NCBI GenBank assembly: GCA_001874305.1
Contig: MPCU01000003.1
Coordinates: forward strand, 248,001-312,000
Length of the DNA stretch: 64,000 nt
From: Bacteriovorax sp. MedPE-SWde
GTDB taxonomy: Bacteria > Bdellovibrionota > Bacteriovoracia > Bacteriovoracales > Bacteriovoracaceae
Reading direction: 5' to 3'
Shown here: piece by piece, positions 17,263 to 26,372 of the stretch
Layout of the letters: each line of letters begins with the position of its first letter
How positions within the stretch are numbered: the stretch's first letter is position 1
The notes under the pieces: generated by a model
What the model saw: the letters and a program-made list of their open reading frames with translations, nothing else
Databases searched by the model: none
Told to the model about the DNA's origin: nothing
Program-made: the position numbers and the translations under genes

Positions 17263-17918
17263 TGTCTTTTATTGATGCAACAGATGTCACTAAAACTTTC
17301 GGAAAAAACCATGTACTTAATAAGGTCAACTTTCATCTTGAGTCAGGAAGCCAATGCGTAATTAAGGGAGCATCTGGTTCTGGAAAGTCGACATTTCTCT
17401 ATATTGTCGGCGGCCTTGAAAGATTGAATGGTGGGAACATATTTGTTGGAGATCATGACCTGTCAAAGATGAATGATGACCAACTGGCAAGATATAGGAA
17501 TGAGGCGGTTGGATTTGTTTTTCAATTCCATTTTCTCTTGTCGTCACTGACGAACCTTGAAAATATTCTTCTACCTGCAAGACTAGGAAAGAAGAAAGTT
17601 AATGAGGTCGAAAGCTATATAACGGGCCTTGCTAAGCGTCTAGGTGTAGAGGAATGTCTCGAAAAATATCCTTATGAAATATCTGGCGGACAGCAGCAAC
17701 GAATTAACCTCATTAGGGCCCTTTCTCTTAAGCCTGCATTGCTGCTATGTGATGAACCAACTGGAAATTTGGACTCTGCAAATTCAGAGGTAGTCACAGA
17801 GCTACTCTTAGAACTTTCAGAAAAACAAGGAACAACACTTCTCGTTGTAACGCACGACGAGGAAGTTTCAAGACATTTTGATCGCGTGTACCATATGGTT
17901 GATGGCGTCCTTTCTTAG
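17262..17918 (+). CDS. lolD: LolD-type ABC transporter ATPase
   Basis: ABC ATPase of 218 residues energising the adjacent permease. Walker A is GASGSGKST, the signature is ISGGQQQR, Walker B is LLLCDEPTGNLDS, and the switch histidine sits in VVTHDEE. I start at ATG 17262, which overlaps the permease stop (TAATG); the longer frame lies inside the permease. The sequence belongs to the LolD/MacB/FtsE group, and order before bamA and skp favours lipoprotein trafficking. A short perfect hairpin (TAGTGC GTA GCACTA, 17916-17930) covers the stop codon but has no T-tract. Confidence 0.88.
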   Translation: MSFIDATDVTKTFGKNHVLNKVNFHLESGSQCVIKGASGSGKSTFLYIVGGLERLNGGNIFVGDHDLSKMNDDQLARYRNEAVGFVFQFHFLLSSLTNLENILLPARLGKKKVNEVESYITGLAKRLGVEECLEKYPYEISGGQQQRINLIRALSLKPALLLCDEPTGNLDSANSEVVTELLLELSEKQGTTLLVVTHDEEVSRHFDRVYHMVDGVLS

Positions 17919-18024
17919 TGCGTAGCACTAGATAAATTCTTTGTAAGATCGTGTGAATATTGATATTTTTCCTTACTAGAGTATTTTAATCCAGTTGGAT
18001 CAAAGTTCTAATCATGGAGTTTAG

Positions 18025-20316
18025 ATGAGTAACTCTTGGAAGAGTTTAATCAATATATTTATTGTTCTGTTAACGTCTGTTGTCTTTGGACAAGAGATTG
18101 GTCCTGAAAAAAACCTATTTAAGATCGGCGGTATTCGTATCGATGGTTTAAAAAAGGTTGAGAAAGAGGCCGTGATCGACAAGATTGCGTCTAAGAAAGG
18201 ATCTGTACTTACAAATTATATCCTTAAAAAAGATATTCAAAAGATCTACAAGCTTAAATATTTTGAGTCAGTTGAAGCACATCAAGAAAAGAATATTCTT
18301 GTTTTCAAAGTAATTGAAAAACCAATTATTGCGAAGATCGTTATTGATGGAAATAATGAAGTTGATAAAGACGACTTGATCTCTCAGATTAAATCTAAAG
18401 AATATGCAATTCTTGATATTAACACTATTAAATCCGATGTTAAGGCGCTTCTCAAGCAATATGAAGAGAAGGGGTTCTACCTTGCTTCTGTTGATTACAG
18501 CTTGAGAAAAGTTGATAAAGAAAATGTCGACCTAGTTTTTAAAGTTAAAGAATTTGATAAAGTTAAAGTTAAGAAGATTACATTCTTAGGGAATCAGGCT
18601 TTCTCTGATGATGAACTTAAAGGGATTATGGAAACGCGTGAAGAGAGTTTATTCTCTTTCATGTCAGGTTCAGGAAACTTTAAGGAAATGGGCTTTAAGA
18701 CTGATATTGAGAGAATGAAGTACTTCTATCGTACAAAAGGTTACTTACGTGTAAATGTAGGAACGCCTGACGTAACTGTTTCAGAGGATAAGAAGTGGGT
18801 ATTCATTACAGTTAAAGTAAATGAAGGTCCTAAATTCTCTGTTAGAGATATTACTTTTAAAGGGGAAGTTCTCTACTCTCATGACGAACTCATGGAGAAA
18901 GTTAAGCTTAAGCCAGAAGATACTTATTCTGAAGAACTTCTAAGAAAAGATATTCAAAAATTAACAGAAACATATCAAGATGAAGGTTATGCCTTTGCTA
19001 ACGTTTTAAGAAATCTTAATGTTGTTCCTGGTGAGAACAAAGTTGATATCGAATTTTCTTTTGAAAAAGGAAAGCTCGCTAACTTTGGTAAGATCACTAT
19101 CAAAGGTAATACTAAAACTAGAGATAAAGTTGTTAGACGAGAGCTTAGAATTAAAGAAGGTACTAGGTTTTCTGGAACAGGTCTACGTGAATCAAAAGAA
19201 AATGTTAATCGCCTAGGGTTCTTTGAGCCAGGAAGCGTAATATTTAACACTGTATCTCCTCCAGGTCGTGATGATGTTCTTGATGTTGAAATTACAGTTA
19301 AGGAAAAGAGTACAGGTCAGATCTCTCTTGGTGCTGGTTATTCAACTGCAACAGGTGGATTCTTTCAGGCTTCAATTACTCAAAATAACTTTAGAGGCCT
19401 AGGTCAGCAGCTGTCATTTACAACAAACCTAGCAAAAGAACAGAAGTCTTTCTCAATTTCTTTCACAGAGCCATACTTTAGAGACACGAAGTGGACGACG
19501 GGTGGAGAGCTCTTTAAAAATGAAAACCAGCAGTTAGCTGCATACGACTATAAGAAGCAAGGTTTTGCTCTTAGAGTTGGTTATCCAATCTTTGATTATA
19601 CAAGAATATTTACAACATATAAGCTTGAAGAGACAAACCTCTCTAATATTGAAGATGAGACTATTGACCCTGAAGCCGAAAATGGTGTGACTTCATCAGT
19701 TAGGCTTGCTTTAATTAGAGACAGAAGAAATCACAGATTTGAACCTACTAAAGGTTACTACATAAATGTTGGTACACAATACGCAGGTGTTGGTGGTGAT
19801 AAGCAGTGGTGGAAAAATGAGTTAGATACAAGATACTTCAATAACCTTGTTGGTGATTTAGTATTTAGATCTCGTTTCTATACTGCAAGAATAGAGCAAA
19901 TTAACAATGAAAAGATTCCTCGTAATGAGCTCTTCTCTCTAGGTGGAGCAAGAAACTTACGTGGATTTAACATTGAAGATATCGGTCCTAAGAAGAAAGT
20001 TTTTGTCGATAGCAATGACGATGGTACTAAGGACGAAGAAGTTGAATTCAATACTGGTGCAGATTTTACTGCTTATACGACATTAGAATTAGAACATCCT
20101 CTTGCTAGAGAAGCGGGACTAAAGTGGGTTCTTTTCTATGACGCTGGTACAGCGGCAGATATTGAAGATATTGGTAAAATCTATATGGATTACGGATTTG
20201 GATTTAGATGGTTCTCTCCAATCGGTGTTCTTAGGTTTGAGTTTGGTTTCCCTGTTAATCCTGATGATGAGGATAAAGGGAGTAAGTTTCATTTTGACAT
20301 AGGACAGTTGTTCTAA
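18025..20316 (+). CDS. bamA: BamA, outer-membrane protein assembly factor
   Basis: Central component of the BAM machine that folds beta-barrels into the outer membrane. The 763-residue protein has a signal peptide (about 1-22, ending VVFGQ), five POTRA modules up to about residue 425 and a C-terminal barrel. The barrel carries the ELFSLGGARNLRGFN loop (VRGF-like motif) and the LRFEFGFPVNP strand, and the protein ends in phenylalanine. ATG 18025 follows TCATGGAGTTTAG. skp and lpxD follow, the standard proteobacterial order. Confidence 0.97.
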   Translation: MSNSWKSLINIFIVLLTSVVFGQEIGPEKNLFKIGGIRIDGLKKVEKEAVIDKIASKKGSVLTNYILKKDIQKIYKLKYFESVEAHQEKNILVFKVIEKPIIAKIVIDGNNEVDKDDLISQIKSKEYAILDINTIKSDVKALLKQYEEKGFYLASVDYSLRKVDKENVDLVFKVKEFDKVKVKKITFLGNQAFSDDELKGIMETREESLFSFMSGSGNFKEMGFKTDIERMKYFYRTKGYLRVNVGTPDVTVSEDKKWVFITVKVNEGPKFSVRDITFKGEVLYSHDELMEKVKLKPEDTYSEELLRKDIQKLTETYQDEGYAFANVLRNLNVVPGENKVDIEFSFEKGKLANFGKITIKGNTKTRDKVVRRELRIKEGTRFSGTGLRESKENVNRLGFFEPGSVIFNTVSPPGRDDVLDVEITVKEKSTGQISLGAGYSTATGGFFQASITQNNFRGLGQQLSFTTNLAKEQKSFSISFTEPYFRDTKWTTGGELFKNENQQLAAYDYKKQGFALRVGYPIFDYTRIFTTYKLEETNLSNIEDETIDPEAENGVTSSVRLALIRDRRNHRFEPTKGYYINVGTQYAGVGGDKQWWKNELDTRYFNNLVGDLVFRSRFYTARIEQINNEKIPRNELFSLGGARNLRGFNIEDIGPKKKVFVDSNDDGTKDEEVEFNTGADFTAYTTLELEHPLAREAGLKWVLFYDAGTAADIEDIGKIYMDYGFGFRWFSPIGVLRFEFGFPVNPDDEDKGSKFHFDIGQLF

Positions 20317-20338
20317 TTGTAATATCAGGGAGTTTGAT

Positions 20339-20839
20339 ATGAAGAATCTTTTAATTGCAGTTACACTTATTTTCTCAACACAAGCATTTGCTCTTAAAAT
20401 GGGTAAAGTTGACGTTCAAAAAGTACTCGTTTCGATCAAAGAATCAGGGAAAATTAGAGCACAACTAAAGAAAGAATTTGAAAAGAAACAAAAGCAAATC
20501 AGAAAAGAAGAAGAAGGTCTTGTAAAAGATAGAAAGGCATTTGAAAAACAATCTGTTGTTATGAATGCAAAAACTAAAGCTAAGAAGCAACAAGAGCTTC
20601 AAGCAAAGTTCATGGCACTACAGCAGAAAATGCAACGTTACCAAGGTGACATGCAGAAAATGGAGCAAAAGTTTAAGCAACCAATCCTTAATAAGATTAG
20701 AGTTATCGTTGAAGAAGTATCAGCGAAGAAAGGTCTAGATTTTACTTATGAGTCAGGTACAACACCACTACTTTATGTAAAAACTGTAACTGACCTTACT
20801 AAAGATGTAATTAAGGCATACGACAAAAAAAATAAGTAA
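20339..20839 (+). CDS. skp: Skp/OmpH-family periplasmic chaperone
   Basis: Holds unfolded outer-membrane proteins during passage to BAM. The 166-residue protein has a signal peptide (about 1-18, ending TQAFA), the family opening KMGKVDVQKVL, a long charged coiled coil (about 38-115) that would form the tentacle, and the C-terminal GLDFTYES segment. RBS AGGGAG precedes ATG 20339. It is 22 bases after bamA. Confidence 0.93.
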   Translation: MKNLLIAVTLIFSTQAFALKMGKVDVQKVLVSIKESGKIRAQLKKEFEKKQKQIRKEEEGLVKDRKAFEKQSVVMNAKTKAKKQQELQAKFMALQQKMQRYQGDMQKMEQKFKQPILNKIRVIVEEVSAKKGLDFTYESGTTPLLYVKTVTDLTKDVIKAYDKKNK

Positions 20840-20865
20840 TTAATATATTTTTATAAAAGAATATG

Positions 20866-20888
20866 AGGGGAGCCGAAGCGGTTCCCCT
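20866..20888 (+). terminator. Hairpin between skp and lpxD (attenuator or weak terminator)
   Basis: AGGGGAGCC, loop GAAGC, GGTTCCCCT: nine base pairs with one G-T pair, followed by TTGTGTGTTTTTG. The T-tract is interrupted, so partial read-through is likely; this would lower lpx expression relative to bamA-skp. Confidence 0.6.
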
Positions 20889-20913
20889 TGTGTGTTTTTG
20901 GGAGGGCAACAAA

Positions 20914-21939
20914 ATGATCACTATTGCTGACCTTTGTGCTTTAGATCAGTCACTTAAAATCTTAAAAGGTGAACAAACTGACTCTGTTAGCACTATTTCA
21001 AGCCTCAATGTATTCATTGAAAATTCTCTATTATTTATCGGTTCTAAGAAGTTTCACAAGGCCTACATGGAAAGTGACAACTTAGATGGAACTGAAGCAG
21101 TTATATTAGATGCAAAGCTTTGGGATTCTCTTGAGCAAGATCATAAGAAAGATATAGAAGATAAATCGCGTCTTGTGATGACTGTTTCAAATACTGCAAT
21201 GGCAATGTCGAAGTTATCAGGGGTCTTTTATAAGTTGAAGTATGACCCTCTAAATTTTCAAGTTGATGGGAGAAAGATGGGGAGTGCATCAGTACATCCT
21301 TCTGTAAAAGTCGCTGAAAATGTTTTTATTGGTGAAGATGTTACCATCGAAGAAGATGTGACAATTATGCCAGGGGTAACGATTCTCCCAAATGTAAAAA
21401 TTGGAAAGAATACAATAGTATTTCCAAACGTTACAATTTATCCATTTGTAGAAATTGGATCTGATTGTCGTATCCATAGTGGAACTACTATTGGTGCAGA
21501 TGGTTTTGGCTATAACTACGCCGATGGTGTTCATCATAAAGTTTGGCATTTTGGCGGTGTGAAAATCGGTAATGCCGTTGAGATTGGATCAAATGTTTCA
21601 ATTGATCAGGGAACATTCTCTCCAACAACTATTGGTGATGGAGCAAAAATAGATAATTTAGTTCAAATTGCTCACAATGTTGAAATTGGTCCAGGTGTTT
21701 TACTTTGCGGACAAGTAGGTACTGCAGGTAGTGCAAAAATCGGTCCATTTAGTGTCTTTGGCGGTAAGGCCGCAATCTCTGATGGAATTGAAATTGGAGC
21801 AGGAGTCCAAGTTGCTGGCGCAGCAGTTGTTACAACTAACTGGGGTGATGGGGAAAAACTTGGTGGTTATCCGGCAAGACCTATAAAAGAGTGGATGCGA
21901 GGAATGGCATTCATAAGAAAAAACTCAGGTAAAAAGTAA
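20914..21939 (+). CDS. lpxD: LpxD, UDP-3-O-acyl-glucosamine N-acyltransferase
   Basis: Third step of lipid A synthesis, adding the amide-linked acyl chain. The 341-residue protein has the N-terminal uridine-binding region and then a long left-handed beta-helix of hexapeptide repeats (about 100-310). The conserved GADGFGYNYADGVHHKVWHFG block contains the catalytic-histidine region of the family. ATG 20914 follows GGGAGGGCAAC; the longer open frame upstream covers the hairpin and is not used. Confidence 0.95.
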   Translation: MITIADLCALDQSLKILKGEQTDSVSTISSLNVFIENSLLFIGSKKFHKAYMESDNLDGTEAVILDAKLWDSLEQDHKKDIEDKSRLVMTVSNTAMAMSKLSGVFYKLKYDPLNFQVDGRKMGSASVHPSVKVAENVFIGEDVTIEEDVTIMPGVTILPNVKIGKNTIVFPNVTIYPFVEIGSDCRIHSGTTIGADGFGYNYADGVHHKVWHFGGVKIGNAVEIGSNVSIDQGTFSPTTIGDGAKIDNLVQIAHNVEIGPGVLLCGQVGTAGSAKIGPFSVFGGKAAISDGIEIGAGVQVAGAAVVTTNWGDGEKLGGYPARPIKEWMRGMAFIRKNSGKK

Positions 21940-21949
21940 GAGAGGAAAT

Positions 21950-22426
21950 ATGAAATTAAATAAAGAACAAGTTATGTCTATACTTCCACATAGAGAACCT
22001 TTTCTCTTTGTCGATGAAGTAACAGATATCAAAGCAACGGTTGAAGAAGTTAAAGAAGCAAAAGATCTCGTTGGTTCAACTGTCTTTGGAAAATATACAA
22101 CAGTAGCTGATCACCCAATATTTGCAGGACACTTTCCGGGTAACCCAATCCTGCCAGGTGTGGTTCAAGTTGAAATGATGGCACAATTTACTTCTTTCGC
22201 TCTGAAGCTACTACACTCTGACTTAGAAGAAAGAGATTTTGAAGTAGCTCTACTTTCAATTGAAGGAGCAAAGTTTAGAAAGCCAGTATACCCAGGAATG
22301 GAGCTTAATATTGAAGCTGTTTGTACAAAAATTAGACGTGGTTTCTTACAAAATGACTGTAAGGTATTTCACAATGGTGAGCTGATGAGTGAGTGTTCAG
22401 TTCTAGCTACATTTAAAGTAATTTAA
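21950..22426 (+). CDS. fabZ: FabZ, 3-hydroxyacyl-ACP dehydratase
   Basis: Dehydrates 3-hydroxyacyl-ACP in fatty acid elongation and competes with LpxA/LpxD for hydroxyacyl-ACP. The 158-residue hot-dog-fold protein has the ILPHREPFLFVDEV opening and HFPGNPILPGVVQVEMMAQ, which holds the active-site histidine and the family glutamate. RBS AGAGGAAA precedes the start. It lies between lpxD and lpxA as in many Gram-negatives. Confidence 0.95.
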   Translation: MKLNKEQVMSILPHREPFLFVDEVTDIKATVEEVKEAKDLVGSTVFGKYTTVADHPIFAGHFPGNPILPGVVQVEMMAQFTSFALKLLHSDLEERDFEVALLSIEGAKFRKPVYPGMELNIEAVCTKIRRGFLQNDCKVFHNGELMSECSVLATFKVI

Positions 22427-22436
22427 GGAGTCGTAG

Positions 22437-23228
22437 ATGAGTAACGTAATTCATGAAACAGCGATTATTCATGATGGTGCTAAACTTGGAAATAATATAA
22501 AAGTTGGCGCTTATTCAATAATAGGCCCTAATGTTGTAATTGGTGATGACTGTGACATAAAGGCACATGTAATAATTGAAGGCCATACAACTATTGGTAC
22601 AAATAATAAAATCTTTCAATTTTGCTCAATAGGAGCAGAACCTCAAGACACTTCATATAAAGGTGAGCCTACAGAGGTTGAAATTGGAAATAATAATGTT
22701 CTAAGAGAATATATTTCAATTCACCGTGGAACGATGAAAGATAGAAAGAAGACTAGCCTTGGAAATGATTGTCTTCTTATGGCCCATGTCCACCTCGGTC
22801 ATGATGCTGTAGTTGGAAATAATGTTATCATGGCCAACTCTGTAAACCTTGCAGGGCATGTTAAAATTGGCGACAGAGTCATCATTGGTGGTGGAACAAA
22901 TATATCTCAATTCTGCTCACTTGGAAGAGGATCTTATCTTGGTGGAGCATCTGCAATAGATAGAGACATTCCAATTTTCTGTACTGGTTACGGAAATAGA
23001 GTACGTTTAAAAGGTATTAATATAATAGGTCTAAGAAGACAGGGTTATGAAAAACCAATCATTAGTGAGTTCGTAGATTTCTATAGAACAATGGAATCTT
23101 CTGTTCTGTCTCCTCGAGCGTATGTTGATCATGAAGAGCTAATGACTGACTATAAAGACAATCCTCTTGTTCAAGAAATGAGGGATGATATTAGAAAAAG
23201 TGAAGTTGGAATTGCTCCATTTATCTAG
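22437..23228 (+). CDS. lpxA: LpxA, UDP-GlcNAc (or UDP-GlcNAc3N) acyltransferase
   Basis: First step of lipid A synthesis. The 263-residue left-handed beta-helix matches the E. coli length, with hexapeptide repeats over about 1-190, the block DCLLMAHVHLGHDAVVGNN containing the catalytic histidine, and a helical C-terminal domain. Whether it transfers to O-3 of UDP-GlcNAc or to N-3 of the diamino sugar cannot be decided by eye; the adjacent oxidoreductase makes the second option worth testing. RBS AAGGAG. Confidence 0.95.
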   Translation: MSNVIHETAIIHDGAKLGNNIKVGAYSIIGPNVVIGDDCDIKAHVIIEGHTTIGTNNKIFQFCSIGAEPQDTSYKGEPTEVEIGNNNVLREYISIHRGTMKDRKKTSLGNDCLLMAHVHLGHDAVVGNNVIMANSVNLAGHVKIGDRVIIGGGTNISQFCSLGRGSYLGGASAIDRDIPIFCTGYGNRVRLKGINIIGLRRQGYEKPIISEFVDFYRTMESSVLSPRAYVDHEELMTDYKDNPLVQEMRDDIRKSEVGIAPFI

Positions 23229-23238
23229 AGAGAATTAG

Positions 23239-24183
23239 ATGACAAAAGTAAGAGTTGCATTAATTGGTTACGGACATCTTGGAAAGTGGCATGCTCAAAA
23301 AGCACAGGCCCTCGAATCTTCTGAGCTTATAGCAATTGTTGACCCAAGTGAAAAATCGCGAGAGTTAGCGAAAGAAAGTTTTCCAGGAATAAAAATAATT
23401 GCAGATATTAACGATATTCTTAATGAGATAGATGCAGGTCTTGTTGTTACACCAACAAGTTATCACTTTGGAGTTGCCAAAACTCTCTTACAAAATGATA
23501 AACACGTATTTTGTGAAAAGCCTGTGACTGCAACAATGGATGAGGCCAATGAGTTAATTAAACTTGCAGAGAATAAGAAGGTTATATTTCAAGTTGGGCA
23601 TAGTGAAAGATGTCATCAATTTTGGGAACAGATTCCTCATTTTAGTAAAATTGTTGAATCTGCCACAATGGTAAATCTTGTTAGAAACTCACCATTTAAG
23701 GGCAGAGCAGCAGACGTAGGTGTAGCAGAAGACTTAATGATCCATGATATCGACCTAATGAGAATGTTCTTCGGTGACCCTCGCTCAGTTGAAGCTTATG
23801 GAGCTAAGCTGATTACAGACAAGTGGGATCATGCAAAAGCTCTTTTTAGATATGAGGGAAAACTTGTTACAATTGAGAATTCTCGAAATGATGTGAAAGT
23901 TGAAAGAAGTATTCAGTTTAATGGGCCAAATGGAGTTCTAAGAGTAGATCTCTTTGCTTTAAAGGCCTATATTTCTGACCAATTTGTCGCTGGAAAAGAG
24001 CAAGAAATAAAAGAAATCTCTTATGAAAAGAGAGACCACTTATTAATAGAGCAAGAGAAATTCTATGACTCTATTTTAAATGGAACTGAAATATTCGTTA
24101 GCCTAAATGATGGTGTTCGAGCATTAAACCTTGTTGATAAGGTCAATGAGTCTTTAGAAACAGGTGTTGAGGTAAGGATCTAA
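23239..24183 (+). CDS. Gfo/Idh/MocA-family oxidoreductase in the lipid A operon
   Basis: NAD(P)-dependent sugar dehydrogenase of 314 residues. The Rossmann motif VALIGYGHLGKWHA is at the N-terminus, and the family EKP motif is in HVFCEKPVTATMDEANELI. The segment EDLMIHDIDLMRMFFG carries the usual catalytic D-x3-H type residues. It lies between lpxA and lpxB with 10 bases on one side and none on the other. In Acidithiobacillus and Leptospira a Gfo-type enzyme, GnnA, next to lpxA oxidises C3 of UDP-GlcNAc to make 2,3-diamino lipid A. This gene is a candidate for that role, but the partner aminotransferase GnnB is not in the window. Confidence 0.85.
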   Translation: MTKVRVALIGYGHLGKWHAQKAQALESSELIAIVDPSEKSRELAKESFPGIKIIADINDILNEIDAGLVVTPTSYHFGVAKTLLQNDKHVFCEKPVTATMDEANELIKLAENKKVIFQVGHSERCHQFWEQIPHFSKIVESATMVNLVRNSPFKGRAADVGVAEDLMIHDIDLMRMFFGDPRSVEAYGAKLITDKWDHAKALFRYEGKLVTIENSRNDVKVERSIQFNGPNGVLRVDLFALKAYISDQFVAGKEQEIKEISYEKRDHLLIEQEKFYDSILNGTEIFVSLNDGVRALNLVDKVNESLETGVEVRI

Positions 24184-25317
24184 ATGAAAAGTTGCCTTCT
24201 TATAGCTGGTGAAAAATCTGGTGAAGAACATGCTCTTAGCTTCTATAAAGAACTTCGGGATGAACTCCCTGATGTAGAGTTCTTTGGAGTTGGAGGAGAT
24301 GATCTCAAAAAAGAAGGTCTCGATTTAGTCTATAATCTAAGAGATTTTTCGACTTGGGGAATTTCCCAAGCTATAAAGAAAGTTCCCTATTACCTAAAAG
24401 CGCTGAAGACTATTGAGTCTGAGGTTGAAAGAAGAAATTGTAAAACAGCAATTCTCATAGACTACCAAACTTTTAATCTTAAACTTGCAGTAAAGCTTCA
24501 AAAAAAGGGTGTGAAAATTCTGTACTATGTAGCACCTCAAGCTTGGGCGTGGAAGGCATGGAGAGCGAAAGTCCTAGAGAAGTGTGTCGACACTCTCTTT
24601 TGCATAGTACCTTTTGAAAAGAAATGGTTCATGCAAAGAGGAGTGAGTAAGGCCGTCTCTATAAAGCATCCTCTTTTAACTCATTATGAAAAAGGCTTAA
24701 AGGAATTTAAGCGAGAAAGAAAGAACCTGGGCAAAGAGAAAGTCAATTTGCTTCTATTACCTGGAAGCCGTAATTTTGAAGTTTTTGGACTTCTACCTAT
24801 CTATGCAAAAGTTGCTAAACAGCTTAAGAAAAAGTTTTCAATAAATATCTCAATTGTTAAGTCATCAAGTGTTTCAGAAAATGGATATCTTCCTTATGAA
24901 GATCTATTTGATAAAGTTTACACAAATGAGGATTTAGAAGAAGCGTTGAAAGAATCTGATATTTGTATGGCCGCAAGTGGGACAGTTAACCTTGCTTGTG
25001 CTCTCTACGAAGTACCGACAGTTGTTGGATATACAGGCTCTCTTCTAAATGAATACATCTATTATCAATTTGTTAATTATAAGGGTTATATTTCCCTTGC
25101 TAATATAGTCCACGACAAAGAAGTCTTTCCTGAAATGATCGTACCATATGTTACAGAGTATAATGTTTTAAAAAGAATGCTAAGGTTCTTTGAGAACACG
25201 GAATACTATAATGGTGTGATGGATGATCTTGCAAAAACTCAAGAAACAATTAGTGGTGAAGATATAAATATACCTTCTTATATGGCGAATAAAATTAGAG
25301 AGTCTTATGAATACTAA
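24184..25317 (+). CDS. lpxB: LpxB, lipid-A-disaccharide synthase
   Basis: GT19 glycosyltransferase that joins UDP-diacylglucosamine and lipid X to the disaccharide. The 377-residue protein opens with LLIAGEKSGEEHA, the family's AGExSGD motif variant, and contains YYVAPQAWAWKAWRAK and LLLPGSRNFEV, all diagnostic. Start at ATG 24184 directly after the oxidoreductase stop. The end overlaps lpxK by 11 bases. Confidence 0.95.
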   Translation: MKSCLLIAGEKSGEEHALSFYKELRDELPDVEFFGVGGDDLKKEGLDLVYNLRDFSTWGISQAIKKVPYYLKALKTIESEVERRNCKTAILIDYQTFNLKLAVKLQKKGVKILYYVAPQAWAWKAWRAKVLEKCVDTLFCIVPFEKKWFMQRGVSKAVSIKHPLLTHYEKGLKEFKRERKNLGKEKVNLLLLPGSRNFEVFGLLPIYAKVAKQLKKKFSINISIVKSSSVSENGYLPYEDLFDKVYTNEDLEEALKESDICMAASGTVNLACALYEVPTVVGYTGSLLNEYIYYQFVNYKGYISLANIVHDKEVFPEMIVPYVTEYNVLKRMLRFFENTEYYNGVMDDLAKTQETISGEDINIPSYMANKIRESYEY

Positions 25318-26365
25318 ATTAATGTCCATTGTATATTTTCTAGTACTTCCAATAAGCAAACTTTGGGAGTCTATATACTGGATAAGAAGGTTCTTCTACG
25401 ATGTAGGCGTGTTTAAACAAAATCACTTCAAAGTTCCTGTTATAAGTGTAGGTAACCTTACTCTTGGTGGAACAGGAAAAACTCCATTTACTCTTTGGCT
25501 TGGAAATTACCTCAACTCAATAGATAAGAAAGTTATGGTGCTTACGAGGGGATATAAGGGAAACCTTGAACATAGCAGTGGAATAATCAAAACAGGAAAG
25601 ACTATTGGACACAACCCTTATGCATTTGGTGATGAAGCACTAGTTCTTTGTCGTGGAATGAAGAACGCAAGTGTCGTAGTAGGAAAGAAAAGAAGTGAAA
25701 ACTTAAAGCACTACTTTGAAACTGAGAAACCAGATGTTGTCTTACTTGATGATGGACATCAGCACTTAATGATTGATCGTAAATTAAATATTGTTTTATT
25801 TGATTCTCTATTATCGATTGATCGCTATAAAGCACCTCCTCTTGGTTACTTAAGAGAGGGAATGACTGCTCTTAAAGATGCTGACCTTGTTGTCTTTGGA
25901 AGGGCCGATATTGTTTCGCAAGAAAAGCTCGACGATCTCAAACAACTTGTAGAGAAATACACAAGAAAAGGAACTCCGTTAGCTAGCTTCTACTACGCTC
26001 CAACAGATATCAAAGATATAAACTATCACTCAGCAATGAGCCCCGAAGAGTTAAAAGATAAGAAGGTTATTTGTATTTCAGGAGTTGCCTCACCAAAGTC
26101 ATTCTATGAACTGTTGAAGTCGCTTGGAGCAGACATCATAAATACTTATCAATTCCCAGACCACCACTACTATACAGATGAAGAGCTTGCCCCAATTGTT
26201 GCTGAGGCAAAGAAAGAGGAGGCGATAATCATTTCAACGGAAAAAGATATCGTTAAGTTACGCAGAGTCAGCGAAAGTGGTAATATCTATTATGTCGAAA
26301 TTTCTATTAAGTTTCTTTCAGGTGAAAGCGAAGTAAAAGAGTTGGTTAATCAAGTAATTTACTGA
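25307..26365 (+). CDS. lpxK: LpxK, tetraacyldisaccharide 4'-kinase
   Basis: Phosphorylates the 4' position of the lipid A precursor at the inner membrane. The 352-residue protein has an N-terminal membrane-associated helix, the Walker A motif GNLTLGGTGKTPFT, the family block LTRGYKGN, and VLLDDGHQHLMIDRKLN with the catalytic aspartate/histidine region. It overlaps lpxB, so the two are probably coupled. Its presence implies a phosphorylated precursor even if the mature lipid A is modified. Confidence 0.95.
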   Translation: MNTKLMSIVYFLVLPISKLWESIYWIRRFFYDVGVFKQNHFKVPVISVGNLTLGGTGKTPFTLWLGNYLNSIDKKVMVLTRGYKGNLEHSSGIIKTGKTIGHNPYAFGDEALVLCRGMKNASVVVGKKRSENLKHYFETEKPDVVLLDDGHQHLMIDRKLNIVLFDSLLSIDRYKAPPLGYLREGMTALKDADLVVFGRADIVSQEKLDDLKQLVEKYTRKGTPLASFYYAPTDIKDINYHSAMSPEELKDKKVICISGVASPKSFYELLKSLGADIINTYQFPDHHYYTDEELAPIVAEAKKEEAIIISTEKDIVKLRRVSESGNIYYVEISIKFLSGESEVKELVNQVIY

Positions 26366-26372
26366 GGAATAA

